Source: Tretioscincus oriximinensis | Lineage: Eukaryota > Chordata > Lepidosauria > Squamata > Gymnophthalmidae | Reading direction: 5' to 3' | Length of the DNA: 64,000 nucleotides | Assembly (NCBI GenBank): GCA_022410635.1 | Contig: JAJVDF010000967.1 | Span: 346,755 to 410,754, forward strand | In this document: positions 35,036 through 45,457 of the stretch, one piece after another | How positions within the stretch are numbered: position 1 is the stretch's first letter | Layout: every line of letters begins with the position of its first letter | Translations under genes and position numbers: made by a program | The notes under the pieces: generated by a model | Told to the model about the DNA's origin: nothing | What the model saw: only the letters and a program-made list of their open reading frames with translations | Database searches by the model: none

Positions 35036-35520
35036 ATATTTAATTTACCTGTATAAAGCTATATGGAATGGCCTGATATTTTTGTTCCTGCTCACTTGCA
35101 GGTATTTGCCCTGAAATTTTGACAGGAAACATTCACAATTCCAGATGTAGAAGTAAACTAGGGTCTTGTACATAAACAAAGGCCGTGCATGTGATTGCTA
35201 CATTTGCATAACAATAGGAAAAAAAGTGTTCAAAGTAGTATGAGCCCCATATTTCATATCCCACTAACTTCAAATTTTTTTGAGACACCTGTGGTGTGGC
35301 TGATTAATCTCATTGTCTATACATCCCTCAGTCTTATAGTCTTTGGGTCAGAGATCTTCAGTCTTTGTGGATTTAAGGGGGGATTGAGGATTTTGTTCTA
35401 TGTCATTGGAATTAGATCATTTCACTGGTTTTTCTGAATGCTGAGTCTGTGACTCCATTGTAGCTTTTGAATTCATGTTGCAGGTAAATGAAAAAAGAGG
35501 GGAAAAAACAGTTTTCACTT

Positions 35521-35890
35521 GAAGTTGAAAGAAGGAAGAAGAAGAAGAGGAAGAAGAAGAAAAGAACGAAGAGGAAGAGGAAGGAAGAAGGAAGATGAAG
35601 GAAGAAAATAATTGAGTTTTTATACCCCGTTCTTTTCCAGAGTGGCTTACAGGGTTAATTTTCNGCCTAAGGCTTTCATCTTATTCTATCTTCCCCATCA
35701 GGTTAACGATGATACTCGTTTATCTAATTGAAATGCAGATTACAAAATTGCATGTCTTTGGAATAGCTGCGTTAGAGCTGCAGGCTAGTGGAAGGCGCTC
35801 ACCCCTCCTCACATTCGATACAGGGCTTCAAAACCCAGTATCTCAGATGAAAGACCATCTCCTTACCGAATGAGCCATTCGTGTTAGTGT
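35521..35890 (-). repeat. tRNA-derived SINE with GAA-rich tail (reverse), copy 3
   Basis: Read on the minus strand: 'ggctcattcggtaaggagat' (A-box-like head), 'tgggttttgaagccctgtat' (B-box-like), a body, 'aacggggtataaaaactcaa', and a roughly 100-bp polypyrimidine tail, seen on the plus strand as GAA/GGAA repeats from 35521 to 35605. This is the only one of the three copies where a tRNA-like head is visible. Confidence 0.65.
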
Positions 35891-36052
35891 ACCAGATGGT
35901 CTCATTAATGTAGAGTTGCTGTTTCCAGCTTTAGATTCTTTACAGTAGGAACAGTTTGTCTTGTTGTCTTCTCTGTTAAATAATGGCAATGTCTTTAAAT
36001 ATGACTTTTAGTTAATAATTTTCACAAACATCAATTTCAGTAGAATAATGTT

Positions 36053-36139
36053 ATAGAATCATAGAATTATAGAGTTCGAAGGGACCTCCAAGGTCATGGG
36101 GTCCAACTCCCTGCTCAATGCAGGATTCATTAAACTAAC
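36053..36139 (-). mobile_element. CR1 LINE 3' terminus (classic amniote type)
   Basis: 'atagaatcatagaattatag' followed by 'gaagggacctccaaggtcat' and 'gtccaactccctgctcaatg' is the antisense of the well-known CR1 3' end. It belongs to a different CR1 lineage from the ATAAGAACATAAG group at 6868, 31973 and 59211. Less than 100 bp remains. Confidence 0.85.
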
Positions 36140-36562
36140 TCCTACTCCAGTTCAATGATTCATGCTTTGTTTACAGCCCTATAAATACTACAAGAGTATT
36201 TAAGCAGCAATACTCACACCTGTTTGTTGGAGAGCTAGATAGACAAGCAATAAATGAAATGTTGGGTATACATTAATTTCAAAGACATATTAACATTCTA
36301 CTGTACATTTTGCTATAGAACGTGAACATAAAATTTATCTCGGTAGAGCACATGTGTCCTTTGTGACACATTTTCTGTAACACCTGAGTTTGAGAATCAT
36401 ACCAACTTAGGTTTGTCACACTGGTAACTCAAAAATCTGGGATACCCTTCCCCTTTACTCCTACATAAGACATACTCCTCCCTAATCCGGGCCACACCGC
36501 TCCCCATCCCAAATCATTCCCCTACCCCACAAAAGGCTCACATTTTTTTNAAAAAATTGCAG

Positions 36563-37184
36563 GCTCTTAAATTATTTTATTTATTTATTTATTTATTTTA
36601 TACTTATACCCCGTCCTATACCTGAAGGTCTCAGGGCAGCCACCAGTAATACATCAATAATAAATTAACAAATTAGAAACAGTATAAGTGGGGACAGAAA
36701 TGACATTTCTTCAGCCAAAGGCCAGATGAAATAGGTGCGTCATCCCCATTCTGTCTCCCAGGACTTATCAGAGCTGTGGTGGCATTAAGGACAGGCACTA
36801 TCCAGCCTGCCTAAAAGTCCAAGAGGTTCTTGCTGGCAGTAGCACCATAGATGTCAGGCACCACTTGCTCAATCTACTTGCCCTGCTGCATGGCCAGCTG
36901 GTTGCCTGCAGCAGCATCAAGAGCAGCAAGGGCCATTTGCTCCATGCGCTCACTCCTAAGATTAGCTAGTTGCTGATGGTTGTACTGGCAAACACAAGGC
37001 ACTGCTATGAACANCATGCCAGTAAATGAGCAAATGGTTTCTTTGCCTTCGCCTTCTGAAATGGCTGCTAGTTGTCACACATGAAGTCCTGTCTAATTCT
37101 ATTACAGCACCATGTCAAGCTTTGTGAAGGAAGAAAATCAGAGGTCTGTGATTTTTTAAAAAATGGGCTATCAAACTCAATTTT
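36563..37184 (-). mobile_element. L2-tailed chimeric retro-insertion
   Basis: 36568-36755 is a clear minus-strand L2 3' tail: T-rich tail, then the reversed 'cagggcagccaccagtaata', then the reversed 'ggcctttggctgaagaaat'. Beyond about 36756 the sequence is no longer L2. The whole unit is bounded by the direct repeat AAAAAATTGCAG at 36551-36562 and 37185-37196, as if inserted in one event. On the minus strand the non-L2 part has a frame of roughly 65 codons (about 37075 down to 36880) containing ...QQLANLRSERMEQMALAALD, with one stop before a further roughly 23-codon frame. I do not recognise the peptide. It may be a captured transcript, a SINE-like body or chance. Confidence 0.5.
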
Positions 37185-37559
37185 AAAAAATTGCAGACTT
37201 ACCTTGGGAATTTGGAATTAAATTTCTGGAAGGGGTTACTGTGCCTGATTATCTGTGAGTACCCTTGAAGAACTGGGATATCTGATAACCTTATACTAGC
37301 ACTAAATTATCTTAAATCATAAAAGGTAAATGACTACACGTTTGAGGAATCTGACTGGGTGAAGCACATGTCAATCATCCCAAAAAGAGCTGGTTTGAGG
37401 ACATGGAATAAACATTGTGCTCCCTGCTGAGCCACACCACGTGCACATTCTGAACTTTTAAAAACCTTAGAGGTGGGATGCCAACCCTCAAACACACATG
37501 CACACATACGCCGGGGTGCATGGTTTCTCTGTACCATAATTGCAGCCCACCAACAAACC

Positions 37560-38075
37560 AAACACTTCCTCTAGCATCGTGGCTGACAGCAGTTGGGAAT
37601 GAATTCCAACTGAGCAGCCTCCCTTCCCTTTACTCCCTGCTTGCTACAGGCATCAGATCTGGTGAGAACAGATCAGGGCTGGGGTTGGAGAGGAGGAGGA
37701 GGTCCTCAGGAGAGCCAAGTTGGTAAGCAGAAGCTGCCTGATGATTGCTTGTCTGTGCTATCTCTGCAGTGGGTGTTCCAGCCCCATGTGTGCTTTTGGG
37801 TGGTGTAACTGAACCCCTGCCACTATTGCCTTTTCAGCTGCAGGCATGGGGATTCACGTGGGAAGGCGGGCAGGGAGGAAGCAGCACCGAATTAGGGAAA
37901 AGGATGAGCCTGCTCCGCTTGCTCTATGCCAATGTCACAACAGTGCCCGGCAATGAAATGGAAAAGGGGGAGGGAGAAGGGAGAGGGGAAGTGGGGTGAA
38001 TGGATGTGCCTCTTCCCACGGAGGAAACCCACAGTCACATTTTTATGGGCTTTCAGCTAGACTATAATAGTTCGA
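37560..38075. repeat. GC/purine-rich block, possible foldback-family relative
   Basis: A GGA-rich and GC-rich stretch similar in style to the right half of the foldback repeats ('gggagggagaagggagaggg', and an end-like 'gggctttcagctagactata'). Shared blocks are weak, so membership is a guess. The open frames are not gene-like. Confidence 0.3.
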
Positions 38076-38834
38076 TCCTACATTTGTCTCACCACAGAAT
38101 GTGATGGCCCCTTGAAAGGCTTTCTGTGGTAGTGTAATTTTATATTACTTTTTGCTTTGAACTGTTATAATCCTGCTGCTGGTGGGATATCATTGAGTGA
38201 AACTGATTTCTAGTATGAAAAATGAAAGAGGAAAACCTCTGTCTGTTCTTTCATTAAAATTAGAGAATCCCTATCAGTATAATTTGTGATACTTAGTCTC
38301 AGGTTAGAATTATTGTAATTTTAAACAAAACTGTAGGAGATGCTTCAGTCATTTGGTAATTTACAGGGTTGTGAAAAAGTGTTAGCCTTTCCTATTTTTG
38401 CATACTTATACTCAATAATTTCAAATCATCATTTTCTAAAATATGAGACAAAGCCAACCTGATTACACACACAATCTAGCTTCAGATGATCACTTCATTT
38501 ATTGAATGAAACAAAATACCCAATATTTATATCACCATGTGAAAAGATAATTACTCATTAGTTACTCAGTCAATCAGTGAACCAAATTTTATTTGATAAT
38601 TGGGTTTTCATGCAGAAAAGATACACCTATTACTGCCAGTCCTGTTAAACAAAACATGACTTAAATAGAACATTTTGTAGCAATGTAGAGTAGACTAGAA
38701 TCACAACAAATGCAACAAACTACATGAAAAAGAGATTCTGGAAAAGGTGAGAAAGTTATTGGGCTTGGGCTATCCAGGCAGACCAGATGGTGCCTGCACT
38801 TGTTGCCAAGCCCTATTCTTATTGGCACATGGAA

Positions 38835-39029
38835 GGTCTAGAAGCAATGGGATGAAACTGGGAATTAATACAGATTAGATAACAGAAAAAAACTCTGACA
38901 GCAAGTAGTCAGTTCTCCTTTAGTGGAAGTCTTCAAACAGAGGTTGGATAGCCATATGTTTGTGATGGAGCAGGGAGGTGGACCTGATGACCCTGGACAT
39001 CCCTTCCAAGTCTAGGATTTTATGAAATA
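38835..39029 (+). mobile_element. CR1 LINE 3' end nested in Tc1
   Basis: Blocks 'ctttagtggaagtcttcaaa' + 'cagaggttggatagcc', 'gggaggtggacctgatgacc' and the terminal 'tccaagtctaggattttatg' are the classic amniote CR1 3' UTR. Tc1 sequence resumes after about 39030. Confidence 0.8.
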
Positions 39030-39443
39030 CATGTAAGTAAATAGCTATAGAACTATTGTCAAAGATTCTAGAATTCCAGTTCATCTTAATAAAAGCCATT
39101 ACGTCCAAATGCATAAAACTTGGACTAATGGTGACCCTTCTAGAAGTGACTAACCTACCAAAACATTTTGAAGAATACACCAGTGAGTCATCCAAGAAGC
39201 TACAGAAGAATTCAGATGAACACTTAAGGAACTGCAGGTTTCACTTGCTTCTGATTAGGGCAAGGTTCACAAATATTCACAATCCTAATGTTTGCCAAAT
39301 AATATCTATGGGAATCGTGCGGGAGCAAAAACCATTTTAACCTTAAAGAGCATGAAGGATCATTTCATACTTTGCAAATAATGTCTTGATGACTCTCATG
39401 ACTTTTGGAACAATATTCTGTGAAGTGAACTTTTTGAAAGTCA

Positions 39444-39590
39444 AAGTTCATTTATTTATTTATATTTCTATACCACTCTGTACACAGAGGTCTTAGGGTG
39501 GTTAACAATAAAAATGGTACCTGAAAGTAGGGAAGGGAGAACTGTTTTTCCATTCAAAGGCCAGATTGAGGAAGTACATCTTTAAGAGTG
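39444..39590 (-). mobile_element. L2 LINE tail nested in Tc1
   Basis: 'catttatttatttatatttc' + 'tataccactctgtac', then 'ggtcttagggtggttaacaa' and 'aaaggccagattgaggaagt'. This is the reversed L2 tail as at 36568 and 41770. It sits between two adjacent Tc1 transposase blocks. Confidence 0.75.
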
Positions 39591-40720
39591 CATGATTGAC
39601 GCGTTCCCATTGCATATTGTATATAAAGGTTTCTTCAATAAGGATATCATCCTAACAAGCAAACAAGATGGTGGTAGTGTAATGATATAGGGATATTTTG
39701 CTGCTTCAGGACTTGACCAACTTGACAGAATAATAATAAATTCTTCCAGAAGGATCTCTAATCATTANCCATGATCTGAAGCTCAGGTATGTGAGGTTAT
39801 GCAGCAAGACAATAGTCCAAATCATAAAAATAAATCCATATCAGAATGTATTGTGGGAAAAAAGATCAAGATTTTAGTGTGGCCTAGTCAGAATCATGAT
39901 TTAAAACCCATTGTGACTCAGTGACAGGACCTTTAATGGGTATTTCTTGTTCAGTTCTTACAATTCTGCACAGCCTATTCCAGAATATTCCACAGCAATA
40001 TGTAGGACTGATTTCCAGTCACAGGGAGCATTTAGTTGCGGTCATTGCTGCTAAAGTAGCATTGCCAAATATATTGATTAGGGAAGCAATTACTTTTTTA
40101 TGTGGGTGATAAAAATATTGTGGCTAATGTTTTTCTGTCAACTAATGGCCATTTGAAAGCTGTATTTTATATTCATTTAAATTATCTTCATCCCCCACAA
40201 AACTTTTGTTTCTTATTTGTCAGTAAATTACCACATGGGTAACGTGCCACTTCNACTTTTGGAAGCCACTTTGCCATGGAGTTACATTAATTTTCCATAT
40301 CAGCAATTGTTTGCATAATTTATTATTCAAAGGGATAATGACAATCACCAGTCCGAATGAGCTGAAAAAAAGAGTTGAACAAATTCATGGAGGATGTATG
40401 TATTAATGGCTACTAAAATGGATGCCTAGGGACTCCCTCTAGGTATTTGAAATAGGTTAGTTTAAAGAAAATTTGCAAAGGCATGAGTGAGAGAAGGTTT
40501 TGTCTTCGTCTGTTGTATGCCCTGATTCTGCAGGGTTCTTCTTGTGATATTATGGTCCTGTACAACATGGAAGGCAAATCACAATGGTGTACTATATAGA
40601 GGTGTTTTGTCTCAGGTCCTGCCCATACTTGATGTCCCAAGATATAAGAATAGGGGCCTCTAATTGCATGTTAGTTCAGACTAATTGCATGGCTGGCCCC
40701 TTTTCTAAAATATGTAATGC

Positions 40721-40822
40721 CCACTGTTTTCACAAGCTTAATGGTGTGTTTTAGGGATTTGCTAATTATGTNTTGTAACAGATCCCTAAAACATATTACT
40801 GAGCTTATGAAAATAGGGCCTG
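40721..40822. mobile_element. About 100-bp palindromic MITE
   Basis: Left arm 'cacaagcttaatggtgtgtt' + 'ttagggatt' against right arm 'gatccctaaaacatattact' + 'gagcttatgaaaatag'. Arms are roughly 45 bp with few mismatches and a short A/T centre. Related sequence at 13963-14004 and 50524-50577 makes it a small family. Confidence 0.7.
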
Positions 40823-41261
40823 CGTAACCTTGCCTTAATGTTGTGAGGGAAACAAATTTCACTATAATGGAGAAAGACTATTAAATAAATAGCTTGCATA
40901 GTATTTTTATCTAATATAATAGAAGAAAAAATAGTTTGTGTTACATATTGCCTTTGTTGTATTATTTTCTTATTAATATAAAATTATTAAAAATATAACT
41001 ACTATTGAATGAGACAATAAAGGTTTTATGGTTTATAAGAAGGATGATTCTGGGGGCATTCAAGAGGCCTTTTCAGGTGGCTAGTCAGATTTGCTTGGTC
41101 TCAGAGCTCCTCCATAGGTNGGTTTTTTTTCATGATGAAATTTTGTGAGGAAGTCAATCATTTTTCATTATTTCGTCAAAACATTTCGTGAAGACAACAA
41201 TAACTACAAACTTCTTAACAGAATAAAAAGTTTAAATTAAAGTGATACTGAAATTATTATT

Positions 41262-41780
41262 ATTTTCAGGTGCTGCTTTGGGGTTGTCCCTTCTCCTTCT
41301 CAGTTGGCAAGAAGGTGAAGAGAGAAAGGGGGNGCACTGGGGCCGAGAGAAGGGGATGAGAATGGGGGAGAAGCAGGTGGCGGAGGAGAGGGAGGGTTGG
41401 GGGATGGCTGGGTGGCTGGGAAAGGGTTAGGCGGGTAGGCCCGATCCTCAGGTTCCACTACTGAGAACACTCGAAGGTTTTCGGGTGTCTCCCAGTAATG
41501 GAGACCACAGCTTTGGTTCTACTCTGGTGGAGGGGGAAGGCAGGGACAGGCAGTGGGGGTGATGCACCTGCTGCATTGGCACCGTCACCTCTGCCACCAG
41601 TGGCAGCAACAACACTTTCACATGCTAGAACCCTTTCCAGCTTGGAGAGTGCGAGGCCACACTGGCCTCATGCGACCCCGCTATCGCTCTCCTGCTGCAA
41701 CTGCACAAACAGGCCAGTGGACCCTACACAGAATGATATCATGGTCTATCAGCTTGTTTGGGCTTCATAGTATAGGATTT
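41262..41780 (+). repeat. Foldback repeat family, right-half copy
   Basis: It contains 'ctgctttggggttgtccctt', purine-rich runs, 'gggtgtctcccagtaatgga', 'gatgcacctgctgcattggc' and the end block 'gcttgtttgggcttcatagt' + 'ataggatt'. These are the same blocks, in the same order, as in 23185-24225 and 55850-57012. The pyrimidine-rich left half is missing. Confidence 0.7.
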
Positions 41781-41925
41781 ATTAACATTTCTGTACTCAA
41801 AGGTCTCAGGGCAGTTAAAAATAAAAATCCAATTAACATATTAAAACAACCACATCTAAAACTAGGGAAGGGAGAGCATTTTTTCAACCAATGGCCAGAC
41901 TAAAGAAGTGCATCTACCAAATGAA
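41770..41925 (-). mobile_element. L2 LINE tail
   Basis: 'aaggtctcagggcagttaaa' + 'aataaaaatcc' and 'aaccaatggccagactaaag' + 'aagtgcat' are the reversed L2 3' region, directly following the foldback repeat. Confidence 0.6.
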
Positions 41926-42879
41926 ACATCAGAATATGAATATGAAAAGTATCAGCATATAAACATGAAAAACTAAAATTTCACAATTTTCTAGCAATTT
42001 TCTATAGCGTTCATATCACTAGATTTTATTGAAATCTTTGTAGTTCTTTGAATATGTAAATGTCAATGTAGTTTATGCTTCCAAAGAAGGTACATGCGCA
42101 TTGGCCAGGAAAATGTCATTTTCTGTGATTCTCCTTTTGGTTCATCAGGCTTTTAGGACTATTTTCTGCATGATAACTATTCACAATTGCAGAAACANGA
42201 TCATGATATACTTCTGGCAAAGGCCTGCAATTTTGACTGTCATCTAATGACTTACTGTGCCCTGGTATAAATTGCTGCTCAACAGCATCCTTCCAGGTTT
42301 TCTTCCCCAGAGAGCATGTGTGCTTTAAAAAGTGACCTTCCTTTGCCCTGGCATGTCAGCCTGTAAAGTTTCTACTTGCAGTTGGATTTGTGTCAAGCAA
42401 TAACTGTACTTAAAACTAACTTAAGATACAAAATGAGCTTCTCCTGAACATTAGTAAACAGGAATAGTGCAAAACAAAATATAATCTTATACAGTCTTAT
42501 GTTATTACCATTTGCCTCAAAAATTGTTTTAAAAACTTTACAAAAAGAATCCTTTGAAATTAGTATCATTAACACATACACATCTCTGATATAGATTAGG
42601 GTGATCTGTGTTGCATCCTCAAAGTCAAAACAGTGTTTGGCAATTCTTGGGCTTAAATCTATCTTTTCTATATGACACATAGTGTTTTCAGTGTAGGGTA
42701 CAAAATATATGGTTTCTAATCATCATCTGATCTTTGATACATTTACTAATGCAATTCAACACTATTATCACAATTTGGATCACTGAAAAGTGAGTAGAAG
42801 AATTGGGGTAGACCTGCTTCACAACCACTGTCTCTTAATAACTAATTATAGCACTTTTTACAGACTAGGTTTTGGTTCA

Positions 42880-45022
42880 TAGAACTTCTTTCTCTTTTGC
42901 CTGTCTGCTACCAGTAGGGAGAGGAGGGGGTGTTGCTGTGGTTCATAAGGCTTCCATCTCTCTCTCACCAGGCAGCCAATTCGCTCTGTTGCTGGATTTG
43001 AGGGGCTGTCCCTGCTGTTGGGCAAAAGAGATAGAATAGGGATGGTGCTGGTGTAGCGGTCACCCCGCTGCCCAGTGGCATCCCTATCTGAGTTGGCTGA
43101 TGTGGTCTCGGATGTGGTGTTGGAAGCCCCTAACACTGTGGTGTTGGGGGACTTCAAAATCCATGCGGAGGCTATCCTCACTGGTCCGGCTCAGTCCTTC
43201 ATGGCCTCCATGATAACCATGGGGCTATCTCAACATGTTACTGGCCCAACTCAGAGAACAGGGCATACTCTTGATCTGTTTTTTCTACAGAATGAACTGG
43301 TGACGATTTGTTGATAGAAGGGTTAGCGGTAAACCAATTCATGGATGGATCATTCCCTGGTGAAATTTGGACTTACAGTGATGGCCCCTCCCTGCAAGGA
43401 TGAGAGACCCATTCAGATGGTTCACCCCCGATGACTTATGGAATCCGAGCAATTCCTGAATGCTCTGTGGGATTTCCTAGTTGGTATGGATGGCACTTTT
43501 GTTGAAGCATTGGTCTCCCTTTCGAATTGGGAGATGACCAGGGCTATCTACACAATTGCTCCCAAGTGCCCTCGGCGTATCTGTGGAGCCTGTAGAGCCC
43601 CCTGGTATTCTGGGGAGTTAAGGGTGATGAAATAGGAAGACCAATGGCTGGAGCGCAGATGGTGCAAATCCCAACAAGAATCTGACCAAATGCAGGTTGG
43701 AGCACATTGTCATGCCTACCATGTGGCAGTGGTGGCAGCAAAAAGGAATTATTTCTCTTCTACCTTTGTGTTCCCAAGTAGCCGTCCAGCAGAGCTCTTT
43801 CGAGTGGTAAATGGCCTGATAAGATTTAACCCAGGAGAGCAAAGGCAAAGGCCATCCAATATCTGCTGTGACAATTTGCAAGGCACTTTAAGGGCAAAGT
43901 CGCTCAGATTCGTGAGGGATTGGATGCCACTCTTGTGAATAGCCCAGGGGAAGTGTCCAGAGAACTGTCTGGTCCAGTTATTTTGGTTCAGTTTCCATTA
44001 TTGTGGCCTGATGATGTGGACAAGCTGCTTGTCAGGGTTNGGCCAACTTNGTGCCCTCTGGATCCTTNCCCTTACTGGCTGATAAAGGCCATTCATCAGG
44101 GTATGACTGGGTGGGCCCAGGGAGAAGTGAATGCTTCTTTGAGGGATGCGATGGTCCTGCTGGCCCTTAAAGAGGTGGTAGTGCGCACTCTCCTGAAGAA
44201 GCCTTCCCTGGACCCAGAAGAGTTAAGCAACTGCCTGGTGGCCAACATACCCTTCCTGGGCAATGTTCTGGAAAGGACTGTGGCTGTTCATCTGCAGGCA
44301 TGCTTGGAAGAAACTGATTATCTAGACCCATTTCAATCTGGCTTCAGGCCTGGTCATGGCACAAAACCCACCTTGGTCGCCCTGGTTAATGGCCTACTCC
44401 AGGAGAGGGATGGGGGCAATGTGACCCTGTTGGTTCTCTTGGACCTCTCAGCATCTTTTGATACCATTGACCATGGTTTACTCTTGGAGAGGCTAAGGAG
44501 TTTANGGAGTGGGTGGCAAGGTATTGCAGTGTATCTGCTCATATCTCCANGGCCGCTTCCAGAGAGTGGTGGGTGGGGAGTCTTCCTCAACACCCTAGGA
44601 GGTCACTTGTGAGGTTCCTCAGGGATCAATCCTCTCCCCCATGAAGGTGCTGGGTGAGGACATCAGGAGATTTGGATTGAAGTGTCATCAATATGTAGAT
44701 GACACGCAGCTCTCTCTCTCTATTCCATCTCAATCAGGATAGGCGGTTGACATGCTTGACAGGTGCCTGGAAGCAGTAACGGGATGAATGGGTGCCAATA
44801 AATTGAAGCTGAATCCAGACAAGGTGGAGGTACTGTGTGTTGGAGCATCCCGAGTTCGTGAAGTGGGGAGGCACCCTGTCCTTGATGTGGTAAAATCGCC
44901 CTNTAATGGATGGGTGTGAAATCTGAGGGTGCTNCTGGANTCTTCGCTAACACTTAAAAATCACATGGAGGCAGTGGTCAGGNGTGCCTACTTCCAGTTA
45001 CGTCTGGTTCTCCAGTTATGGC
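42880..45022 (+). mobile_element. L2 LINE, endonuclease and reverse transcriptase coding region
   Basis: A broken coding sequence of an L2-clade retrotransposon. Visible in order: a GRGGGVAVVHKA-like endonuclease start (about 42915-42955); the endonuclease block VVLGDFKIHAEA with the following QHVTGPTQRTGHTLDLFF (43075-43314, where the usual catalytic GDFN has become GDFK); connector sequence; then the RT domain with IPFLGNVLERTVAVHLQA, DPFQSGFRPGHGT, the motif-A block LLVLLDLSASFDTIDHG (43920-44612) and, after frameshifts, the catalytic YVDD near 44690-44705. It ends abruptly at 45022, where a gypsy-type LTR begins. At least five frame breaks and several Ns make it inactive. It is the only L2 copy here that is not just a tail. 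Confidence 0.9.
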
Positions 45023-45457
45023 TGTGGCGACCCCTACCTAAGGGCCCCTAAGATCAATGACCCTCCCGACTAGAGGTGCCACAGTATCTCCCAAGCCAGC
45101 TCCCACGACTGCTTGGAACAACAGTAATACCCTAGGCCTACATAAGGTCTCTGTGTTTACTTAAATGATGGGGGTTTATTCCCAGCCCCCACTAGTAGCG
45201 TGTTTGTNTAATGTTGTCCAGGAAACAAAAGAAAGATATTTGAATTCAAACAAATAACCAGTTTATTGTTTAAATCAAAGAAATTGAAAGAAGAGAATAA
45301 TAATAAGGACTCGGCTTTTATGGAACAAACCTGAGTTCAAGCACAAAGCTCCAAGCAACAGTATAGTTTCAGAAACTTAAAGTGACAGGCACCATGTTTT
45401 CTTATTTGTTCTAGCCTGAATCAAGTATCAACTATGACTCTTCCAGGCCACCATACA
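45023..45457 (-). repeat. 3' LTR of the gypsy element
   Basis: On the minus strand it starts TGTATGGTGG and ends GGGGTCGCCACA, so it has TG...CA ends. The purine tract GAGGGAGGGAGGGGAAG (45458-45476) lies immediately upstream, as expected for second-strand priming. An AATAAA signal lies at 45262-45267. Only one LTR is present, so its age cannot be estimated from LTR pairs. Confidence 0.7.

Larger units (their letters stand above)
38364..40200 (+). mobile_element. Tc1-like DNA transposon, decayed, carrying two nested LINEs
   Basis: It starts with the terminal block CAGGGTTGTGAAAAAGTG next to a TA. Internal blocks of a Tc1 transposase gene follow in order: 'cttgatgactctcatgactt' + 'ttggaacaatattctgtg', 'ggtggtagtgtaatgatata' + 'gggatattttgctgcttcag', 'gcagcaagacaatagtccaa' and 'cattgctgctaaagtagcat'. 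It closes with 'gcaattacttttttatgtgg' and a faded 3' subterminal region to about 40200. The DDE frame is destroyed by stops and indels. A CR1 3' end (38835-39029) and an L2 tail (39444-39590) interrupt it. The right terminal repeat is not clearly preserved. Cut-and-paste transposase is the family function; this copy is dead. Confidence 0.85.

Noticed and set aside
36763..37080. A host gene exon on the minus strand
   Set aside because: It has an internal stop, no splice sites at the frame ends, and lies inside a direct-repeat-bounded insertion with an L2 tail. It is kept only as a finding.
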